A stretch of DNA of 64,000 bases from Streptomyces sp. NBC_00670 (lineage in GTDB: Bacteria > Actinomycetota > Actinomycetes > Streptomycetales > Streptomycetaceae): assembly GCF_036226765.1 (NCBI RefSeq), contig NZ_CP109017.1:6325001-6389000 (forward strand), written 5' to 3'. Below, piece by piece: positions 58,361-64,000 of the stretch (position 1 is its first letter; each line of letters opens with the position of its first letter). Both the position numbers and the translations under genes were made by a program. A model generated the notes under the pieces. That model did not search any database, was not told the origin of the DNA, and was given only the letters and a program-made list of their open reading frames with translations.

Positions 58361-59109
58361 TCGGCCTCGTGCTGGCGGCCGGCGCCGGACGGCGTCTGCG
58401 CCCCTACACCGACACCCTGCCCAAGGCGCTGGTGCCGGTCGGCCCCGAAGGCGCGGAGGACAGCATCACCGTCCTGGACATCGCCCTCGGCAACTTCGCC
58501 GAGATCGGCCTGTCCGAGGTCGCGATCATCGTCGGGTACGCCAAGGAGGCCATCTACGAGCGCCGCGAGGCCCTCGAGCAGCGTTACGGCCTGAAGATCA
58601 CCCTGATCGACAACGACAAGGCCGAGGAGTGGAACAACGCCTACTCCCTGTGGTGCGGGCGTGACGCCATCAAGCACTCGGTGATCCTCGCCAACGGCGA
58701 CACCGTGCACCCGGTCTCCGTCGAGAAGACCCTGCTGGCCGCCCGCGGCGACGGAAGGAAGATCATCCTCGCCGTCGACACGGTGAAGTCGCTGGCCGAC
58801 GAGGAGATGAAGGTCGTCGTCGACCCCGCCAAGGGCATGACGAAGATCACCAAGCTGATGGACCCGGCCGAGGCCTCCGGCGAGTACATCGGCGTCACCC
58901 TCATCGAGGGCGAGGCCGCCGACGAGCTCGGCGACGCGCTGAAGACGGTCTGGGAGACCGACCCGCAGCAGTTCTACGAGCACGGCTACCAGGAGCTCGT
59001 CAACCGGGGCTTCCGGATCGACGTCGCGCCCATCGGTGACGTCCAGTGGGTCGAGATCGACAACCACGACGACCTCGCCAAGGGACGTGAGATCGCGTGC
59101 CGGTACTGA
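58357..59109 (+). CDS. sugar/polyol-phosphate nucleotidyltransferase
   Basis: 250 residues, ATGA overlap with the previous gene. Nucleotidyltransferase signature LAAGAGRRLRPYTDTLPKALVPVG, metal-binding Asp in ILANGDTVHP, substrate-loop EEWNNAYSLW. Resembles the N-terminal nucleotidyltransferase of choline-phosphate or inositol-phosphate cytidylyltransferases. With the next gene (a glycerol-1-phosphate-dehydrogenase-like enzyme) it could make a CDP-activated polyol for the flanking CDP-alcohol transferases. CTP use is inference. Confidence 0.85.
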   Translation: MIGLVLAAGAGRRLRPYTDTLPKALVPVGPEGAEDSITVLDIALGNFAEIGLSEVAIIVGYAKEAIYERREALEQRYGLKITLIDNDKAEEWNNAYSLWCGRDAIKHSVILANGDTVHPVSVEKTLLAARGDGRKIILAVDTVKSLADEEMKVVVDPAKGMTKITKLMDPAEASGEYIGVTLIEGEAADELGDALKTVWETDPQQFYEHGYQELVNRGFRIDVAPIGDVQWVEIDNHDDLAKGREIACRY

Positions 59110-60158
59110 CCAGGCTCATCCCCTCGCCGATCGTCGTGGACATCCGCCCGGGTGCCCTCGACGATCTGGCCACGGTCCTGGCCGACCAGCGGATCTCCTC
59201 CTCCGGCAAGCTCGCCGTCGCCATCAGCGGCGGCTCCGGCGCCCGGCTGCGCGAGCGGATCTCGCCCGCGCTGCCCGACGCCGACTGGTTCGAGGTCGGC
59301 GGCGGCACCCTGGACAACGCGATCAAGCTCGCCGAGGCCATGAAGCGCGGCCACTACGACGCGGTCGTGGGCCTGGGCGGCGGCAAGATCATCGACTGCG
59401 CCAAGTTCGCCGCGGCGCGCGTCGGCCTGCCGCTGGTCGCCGTCGCGACCAACCTGTCGCACGACGGCCTGTGCTCGCCCGTCGCCACCCTCGACAACGA
59501 CGCCGGGCGCGGCTCGTACGGCGTGCCGAACCCGATCGCGGTCGTCATCGACCTCGACGTCATCCGCGAGGCCCCGGTCCGCTATGTGCGCTCCGGCATC
59601 GGCGACGCCCTGTCCAACATCTCCGCGGTGGCGGACTGGGAGCTGGCCAACCGCGAGAAGGGCGAGTCCATAGACGGCCTCGCCGCCGCGATGGCCCGGC
59701 AGGCCGGCGAGGCCGTGCTGCGCCACCCCGGCGGCGTCGGCGACGACGGGTTCCTCCAGGTGCTCGCCGAGGGCCTGGTCCTCACCGGCATCTCCATGTC
59801 GGTCGCGGGCGACTCCCGCCCCGCCTCCGGCGCCTGCCACGAGATCAACCACGCCTTCGACCTGCTCTTCCCGCGCCGCGCCGCCAGCCACGGCGAGCAG
59901 TGCGGGCTGGGCGCGGGCTTCGCGATGCATCTGCGCGGCGCGCGCGAGGAGGCGGCGTACATGGCCTCGGTGCTGCGCCGCCACGGCCTGCCGGTGCTGC
60001 CGGAGGAGATCGGCTTCACCCCGGAGGAGTTCGTCCAGGTCGTGGAGTTCGCCCCGAGCACCCGCCCCGGCCGCTACACCATCCTCGAACACCTCGACCT
60101 GTCCACCGACCAGATCAGGGACGCATACGCCGACTATGCAAAAGCCATCGGTAGCTGA
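59097..60158 (+). CDS. sn-glycerol-1-phosphate dehydrogenase-like enzyme
   Basis: 353 residues from GTG 59097, overlapping the previous gene by 13 bp. Iron-alcohol-dehydrogenase superfamily, G1PDH/DHQS-like branch: NAD loop VVGLGGGKIIDCAKFAA, ligand segments NLSHDGLCSP, SGACHEINHAFD and ASHGEQCGLGAG. This group reduces dihydroxyacetone phosphate to sn-glycerol-1-phosphate, the stereochemistry of archaeal lipids; a few bacteria use it for special lipids or polymers. Context: next to a nucleotidyltransferase and CDP-alcohol transferases. Other polyol-phosphate substrates are possible. Confidence 0.85.
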   Translation: MPVLTRLIPSPIVVDIRPGALDDLATVLADQRISSSGKLAVAISGGSGARLRERISPALPDADWFEVGGGTLDNAIKLAEAMKRGHYDAVVGLGGGKIIDCAKFAAARVGLPLVAVATNLSHDGLCSPVATLDNDAGRGSYGVPNPIAVVIDLDVIREAPVRYVRSGIGDALSNISAVADWELANREKGESIDGLAAAMARQAGEAVLRHPGGVGDDGFLQVLAEGLVLTGISMSVAGDSRPASGACHEINHAFDLLFPRRAASHGEQCGLGAGFAMHLRGAREEAAYMASVLRRHGLPVLPEEIGFTPEEFVQVVEFAPSTRPGRYTILEHLDLSTDQIRDAYADYAKAIGS

Positions 60159-60915
60159 GCTCCGCCCGGTCGTCCACCCCGCGGGGGTCAAGGACCGGCG
60201 CAGCGGGGAGCACTGGGGCGGCCGCCTCTACATGCGCGAGATCTCGCTGCGCATAGACCGGCACCTGGTGAACACCCGGGTCACGCCCAACCAGCTGACG
60301 TACCTGATGACCGTCTGCGGGGTGCTTGCCGCACCGGCGCTGCTGGTGCCCGGCATCCCGGGCGCCGTCCTCGGCGTCGTCGCCGTCCAGCTGTATCTGC
60401 TCCTTGACTGCGTGGACGGCGAGGTCGCCCGCTGGAAGAAGCAGTTCTCGCTCGGCGGGGTCTACCTCGACCGGGTCGGCGCCTACCTCACCGACGCCGC
60501 CGTCCTGGTCGGCTTCGGGCTGCGCGCCGCCGACCTGTTCGGCAGCGGGCGGATCGACTGGCTGTGGGCCTTCCTCGGCACGCTCGCCGCGCTCGGCGCC
60601 ATCCTGATCAAGGCGGAGACCGACCTGGTCGGCGTCGCCCGCCACCAGACCGGCAAGGAGCCCGTCAAGGAGTCGGCGTCCGAGCCGCGCTCCTCCGGGA
60701 TGGCGCTGGCCCGCCGGGCCGCCGCCGCGTTCAAGTTCCACCGGCTCGTGCTGGGCATCGAGGCGTCCCTGCTGATCCTGGTCCTCGCGATCGTCGACCA
60801 GATCCGCGGCGATCTGTTCTTCTCCCGGCTCGGGGTCGCCGTCCTCGCGGGCATCGCGCTGCTGCAGACCCTGCTGCACCTGGTGTCCATCCTCGCCTCG
60901 AGCAGGCTGAAGTGA
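60136..60915 (+). CDS. CDP-alcohol phosphatidyltransferase-like protein with altered active site
   Basis: 259 residues, starting 23 nt inside the preceding gene. Six membrane helices and the family motif from D91: DCVDGEVAR, then G108, D112; the last Asp of the D-x3-D pair is Ala116 (LDRVGA). That residue is the proposed catalytic base of the family, so activity may be altered or lost, or a nearby Asp (YLTD) may substitute. It could act with the complete enzyme encoded first in the operon. A long loop (HQTGKEPVKESASEPRSSG) interrupts the helices. Confidence 0.85.
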   Translation: MQKPSVAELRPVVHPAGVKDRRSGEHWGGRLYMREISLRIDRHLVNTRVTPNQLTYLMTVCGVLAAPALLVPGIPGAVLGVVAVQLYLLLDCVDGEVARWKKQFSLGGVYLDRVGAYLTDAAVLVGFGLRAADLFGSGRIDWLWAFLGTLAALGAILIKAETDLVGVARHQTGKEPVKESASEPRSSGMALARRAAAAFKFHRLVLGIEASLLILVLAIVDQIRGDLFFSRLGVAVLAGIALLQTLLHLVSILASSRLK

Positions 60916-61817
60916 GCACCGGCACCGGCGGGGAGACCGCCGCCCCGAAGGTCGGCGCGGTGATCATCACCATGGGCAACCGCCCCGACGAGCTGCGCGC
61001 CCTGCTCGACTCGGTCGCCAAGCAGGACGGCGACCCGGTCGCGGCGGTCGTGGTCGGCAACGGCTCGCCGGTGCCCGAGGTCCCGGACGGCGTGCGGACG
61101 GTGGAGCTGCCGGAGAACCTCGGCATCCCCGGCGGCCGCAACGTCGGCATCGAGGCCTTCGGCCCGGGCGGCCGGGACGTCGACATCCTGCTCTTCCTGG
61201 ACGACGACGGCCTGCTCGCCCGCACCGACACCGCCGAGCTGTGCCGGCGGGCGTTCGCCGCCGACCCGGAACTCGGCATCGTCAGCTTCCGCATCGCGGA
61301 CCCCGAGACCGGCGTCACCCAGCGCCGTCACGTGCCGCGGCTGCGGGCGTCGGACCCGATGCGCTCCTCGCGGGTGACCACCTTCCTCGGCGGCGCCAAC
61401 GCCGTCCGCACGAAGGTGTTCGCCGAGGTCGGCGGGCTGCCCGACGAGTTCTTCTACGCCCACGAGGAGACCGATCTGGCCTGGCGGGCGCTGAACGCCG
61501 GCTGGATGATCGACTACCGCGCCGACATGGTGCTGTACCACCCCACGACGGCGCCCTCCCGGCACGCGGTCTACCACCGCATGGTCGCCCGCAACCGCGT
61601 CTGGCTCGCCCGCCGCAACCTGCCCGCGCTGCTCGTCCCCGTCTATCTCGGGGTCTGGCTGCTGCTCACGCTGGCCCGGCGCCCCTCGGGGGCCGCGCTC
61701 AAGGCCTGGTTCGGCGGCTTCCGCGAGGGCTGGGCGTCCCCGTGCGGACCCCGGCGGCCCATGAAGTGGCGTACGGTGTGGCGGCTGACCCGACTGGGCC
61801 GGCCTCCGGTCATCTGA
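60912..61817 (+). CDS. family 2 glycosyltransferase
   Basis: 301 residues from GTG 60912 (GTGA overlap). GT-A fold: VGAVIITMGNRPDELRALLDSV, LGIPGGRNVGIEA, DXD-type metal site LLFLDDDGLL, and the acceptor-side motif FFYAHEETDLAWRAL. A C-terminal hydrophobic stretch (LLVPVYLGVWLLLTLA) anchors it at the membrane. Rhamnosyl- or galactosyltransferases of wall polymers are nearest in style. It would add a sugar, possibly from the GalE-derived UDP-galactose, to the phospho-alcohol lipid. Confidence 0.9.
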   Translation: MSTGTGGETAAPKVGAVIITMGNRPDELRALLDSVAKQDGDPVAAVVVGNGSPVPEVPDGVRTVELPENLGIPGGRNVGIEAFGPGGRDVDILLFLDDDGLLARTDTAELCRRAFAADPELGIVSFRIADPETGVTQRRHVPRLRASDPMRSSRVTTFLGGANAVRTKVFAEVGGLPDEFFYAHEETDLAWRALNAGWMIDYRADMVLYHPTTAPSRHAVYHRMVARNRVWLARRNLPALLVPVYLGVWLLLTLARRPSGAALKAWFGGFREGWASPCGPRRPMKWRTVWRLTRLGRPPVI

Positions 61818-61913
61818 CAAGCTCGATATCTGAGAGCATGCGGGCGACACCACGCCCCGGGCTCTTCCCTGCCCGATCCGGCGCGCTTCCTTGAGGACGA
61901 AAGCTTCCTACCT

Positions 61914-62843
61914 GTGAGTGAGACCACGCATGACGGCGGAGTCGCGGTGAGCGCCCGGCCGTCGCCCGATGACGGGATGAGCGCGGCCGACCTGGCCGCC
62001 AAGTACGGACTGAGCGTCAGCGGCGCCCGGCCCGGGCTCGTCGAGTACGTCCGCCAGCTGTGGGGGCGGCGCCACTTCATCCTCGCCTTCTCGCAGGCGA
62101 AGCTCACCGCCCAGTACAGCCAGGCCAAGCTGGGTCAGCTGTGGCAGGTGGCGACGCCGCTGCTCAACGCGGCCGTCTACTACCTGATCTTCGGACTGAT
62201 CCTGAACGCCAGCCGGGGCATGTCGCACGACGTGTACATCCCGTTCCTGGTGACAGGTGTCTTCACCTTCACGTTCACCCAGAGCTCGGTGATGTCGGGC
62301 GTGCGGGCGATCTCCGGCAACCTCGGGTTGGTGCGCGCGCTGCACTTCCCACGCGCCTCGCTCCCCATCTCGTTCGCCCTCCAGCAGCTCCAGCAGCTGC
62401 TGTTCTCGATGATCGTCATGGTGCTCGTGGTGGTCGGCTTCGGCAGCCTGCCGGGGCTGTCCTGGGTGCTGATCGTGCCGGTCCTGGTGCTGCAGTTCCT
62501 GTTCAACACCGGGCTCGCGATGATCATGGCCCGGTTGGGGTCCAAGACCCCGGACCTCGCCCAGCTGATGCCGTTCGTGATGCGCACCTGGATGTACGCC
62601 TCCGGCGTCATGTTCTCCATCACGCACATGCTCAAGGGCAAGCCGGGGTGGATCGCCGACGTGCTCCAGGTGAACCCGGCGGCCGTCTACATGGACCTGA
62701 TGCGCTTCGCGCTGATCGACGAGTACGGCTCCTCCAACCTGCCGTCGCACGTCTGGGCGATCGCGGCGTTCTGGGCCGTCGCCCTCTTCGCGGGCGGGTT
62801 CGTGTTCTTCTGGAAGGCGGAAGAGAGGTACGGCCGTGGCTGA
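61914..62843 (+). CDS. ABC-2 type polysaccharide exporter permease (TagG-like)
   Basis: 309 residues from GTG 61914. About six membrane helices with the ABC-2 fold (FSQAKLTAQYSQAKLGQLWQVATPLLNAAVYYLIFGLIL, in parts). Homologous to TagG/Wzm, which export lipid-linked teichoic acid or O-antigen. 96 nt separate it from the glycosyltransferase gene, so an internal promoter is possible. Works with the ATPase encoded next, which it overlaps by 8 bp. Confidence 0.92.
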   Translation: MSETTHDGGVAVSARPSPDDGMSAADLAAKYGLSVSGARPGLVEYVRQLWGRRHFILAFSQAKLTAQYSQAKLGQLWQVATPLLNAAVYYLIFGLILNASRGMSHDVYIPFLVTGVFTFTFTQSSVMSGVRAISGNLGLVRALHFPRASLPISFALQQLQQLLFSMIVMVLVVVGFGSLPGLSWVLIVPVLVLQFLFNTGLAMIMARLGSKTPDLAQLMPFVMRTWMYASGVMFSITHMLKGKPGWIADVLQVNPAAVYMDLMRFALIDEYGSSNLPSHVWAIAAFWAVALFAGGFVFFWKAEERYGRG

Positions 62844-63606
62844 GCTTTCCGACCGCCCCACCGTGATCGCGGACGAGCTGCACATCGTCTACCGGGTCAA
62901 CGGCGCCCGCACCGGCAAGGGCAGCGCCACCTCCGCCCTCAGCCGCATACTGAAGCGGGGAGAGGAGCGGGGCGTGCGCAAGGTGCACGCCGTGCGCGGG
63001 GTCTCCTTCACCTCCTACCGGGGCGAGGCCATCGGCCTGATCGGCTCCAACGGCTCCGGCAAGTCCACCCTGCTGCGGGCCATCGCCGGACTGCTGCCCG
63101 CCGAGAGCGGCAAGGTCTACACCGACGGCCAGCCCTCGCTGCTCGGCGTCAACGCGGCCCTGATGAACGACCTCACCGGCGAACGCAACGTCATCCTCGG
63201 CGGACTCGCCATGGGCATGTCCCGGGAGCAGATCAGGGAGCGTTACCAGTCCATCGTCGACTTCTCGGGCATCAACGAGAAGGGCGACTTCATCACGCTG
63301 CCGATGCGGACGTACTCCTCCGGCATGGCGGCCCGGCTGCGGTTCTCCATCGCCGCCGCCAAGGACCACGACGTCCTCATGATCGACGAGGCGCTCGCCA
63401 CCGGCGACCGCAAGTTCCAGAAGCGCTCCGAGGAACGCATCCGGGAACTGCGCAAGCAGGCCGGCACCGTCTTCCTCGTCAGCCACAACAACAAGTCGAT
63501 CCGCGACACCTGCGACCGGGTGCTGTGGCTGGAACGCGGTGAGCTGCGCATGGACGGCCCGACCGCCGAGGTCCTCAAGGAGTACGAGAAGTTCACGGGC
63601 AAATAG
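62836..63606 (+). CDS. ABC-type polysaccharide exporter ATPase (TagH-like)
   Basis: 256 residues from GTG 62836. Walker A GSNGSGKST, signature YSSGMAARLRFSIAA, Walker B VLMIDEALATGDRKF and the His switch VSHNNKSIRDTC match the TagH/Wzt group. It lacks the long C-terminal extension of B. subtilis TagH (527 residues), which reads the polymer, so carrier recognition may be by the permease alone. Last clear gene of the operon; a strong terminator follows. Confidence 0.93.
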   Translation: MAELSDRPTVIADELHIVYRVNGARTGKGSATSALSRILKRGEERGVRKVHAVRGVSFTSYRGEAIGLIGSNGSGKSTLLRAIAGLLPAESGKVYTDGQPSLLGVNAALMNDLTGERNVILGGLAMGMSREQIRERYQSIVDFSGINEKGDFITLPMRTYSSGMAARLRFSIAAAKDHDVLMIDEALATGDRKFQKRSEERIRELRKQAGTVFLVSHNNKSIRDTCDRVLWLERGELRMDGPTAEVLKEYEKFTGK

Positions 63607-63628
63607 CCCACAACGACCCGCTCATGCC

Positions 63629-63664
63629 CAGGGGCCCCGCCGGATCACTCCGGCGGGGCCCCTG
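63629..63664 (+). terminator. strong hairpin at the end of the glycolipid operon
   Basis: 15-bp perfect stem (63629-63643 with 63650-63664; AGGGGCCCCGCCGG arm) and a 6-nt loop ATCACT, 23 nt after the stop codon. Confidence 0.88.
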
Positions 63665-63978
63665 TCATTCGCAAAAGAAACGTCAACTCCTGCGGGCGTT
63701 AGGAATCTTGACGGCAATCGGTGTGTTGTTGTGATGTGCAGGACACCCCCGCGCGGCACGCTTAGTTGTACAACGTAAGCTGAGCTGAGTGCTGATTCGC
63801 GGCAACTGGGTCGATAACGCGCGCCATCGGCACGAACGCCGCGCGGCGCGGACATCCGGGCGACGTGTTCTAAATAGGATGTATTCGGTCCGCAGGGTAG
63901 AACGGGAGTTGTGACGGCAATGGCTACGGATGATCTCCACCTCCGCGAGGCATGCGCCGTCCCCGGGCCGGGCGGCAC

Positions 63979-64000
63979 ATGGTGACCGACGCCGGCGCGA
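63979..64000 (+). CDS. start of a gene cut by the window edge
   Basis: ATG GTG ACC GAC GCC begins a frame open to the window end. It is overlapped by the stop of a 24-codon frame starting at GTG 63911, a coupling typical of real starts. Product cannot be judged from seven codons. Confidence 0.35.

Larger units (their letters stand above)
63607..64000. other. intergenic region after the operon and start of the next gene
   Basis: Terminator at 63629-63664, then about 240 bp of DNA that is richer in A/T than the rest. TAGGAT at 63875-63880 could be a -10; no matching -35 was found. A frame of 24 codons (63911-63985) overlaps the start of the next gene. Confidence 0.5.

Noticed and set aside
56519..63606. 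A secondary-metabolite cluster
   Set aside because: No polyketide, peptide, terpene or RiPP core enzyme is present. The genes fit surface lipid or polymer assembly better.

Overview
The window is very high in G+C, with strong third-codon-position bias, GTG/TTG starts, many 4-nt start/stop overlaps, and WhiB, SsgA-like, DUF2510 and GPP34 proteins. This is a Streptomyces chromosome. The order phospholipase C, pcaIJFHGBL/pcaV, WhiB-like, ABC-F, SsgA-like, fadAB, SCO6745-like, idi resembles, from memory, the SCO6690-SCO6760 arm region of S. coelicolor. No rRNA, tRNA, CRISPR array, transposase or integrase was seen.

Layout. 1-3348: alpha-glucan use, the 3' part of a GH13 alpha-glucosidase and a secreted beta-helix glycosidase. 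3320-6801: a minus-strand ABC importer (ATPase, two permeases, lipoprotein binding protein). 7151-10088: a scramblase-like DUF2510 protein and a Tat-exported phospholipase C. 10394-12569: vanillate demethylase vanA-small ORF-vanB, feeding protocatechuate to the pca operon at 20019-26543, which is divergent from the MarR regulator gene pcaV. 12635-19921: a DMT permease and PAP2 phosphatase facing a TetR gene across a perfect 25-bp inverted repeat, a DUF2510 membrane protein, and a large LAL-like ATPase lacking a DNA-binding domain.

27242-40373: single genes, including a divergent DNA ligase/LigD-type polymerase pair, a LacI regulator, a WhiB-like protein, an acyl-ACP desaturase with a 15-bp repeat array upstream, an ABC-F protein with an attenuator-like leader, GPP34, an SsgA-like protein (probably SsgD), a small basic protein with a sigma-B-like promoter, and endonuclease V. 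40471-45115: a CaiB-fadA-fadB beta-oxidation operon. 45468-54680: M1 peptidase, Tex, a 41-residue protein too short for routine ORF calling, SCO6745-like, GlxA-type regulator, DJ-1 protein, enoyl-CoA hydratase, HATPase protein and idi. 54913-55896: galE.

56519-63606: the most interesting block. It is a tightly overlapping operon of two CDP-alcohol phosphotransferases, a sugar-nucleotidyltransferase-like enzyme, a glycerol-1-phosphate-dehydrogenase-like enzyme, a GT2 glycosyltransferase and a TagGH-type exporter. An 11-bp direct repeat resembling a PHO box lies upstream. It looks like an uncharacterised phosphate-containing surface glycolipid or wall-polymer pathway, possibly phosphate-regulated.

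Many gene ends carry two intergenic repeat families: an inverted repeat with core GCGCAGTTCCCCGCGCCCCT, and a G-rich block with core GGGTAGGGGCGGCGGGGGCG. They behave mostly as 3'-end (terminator) cassettes. Two copies sit at divergent promoters where no gene ends.
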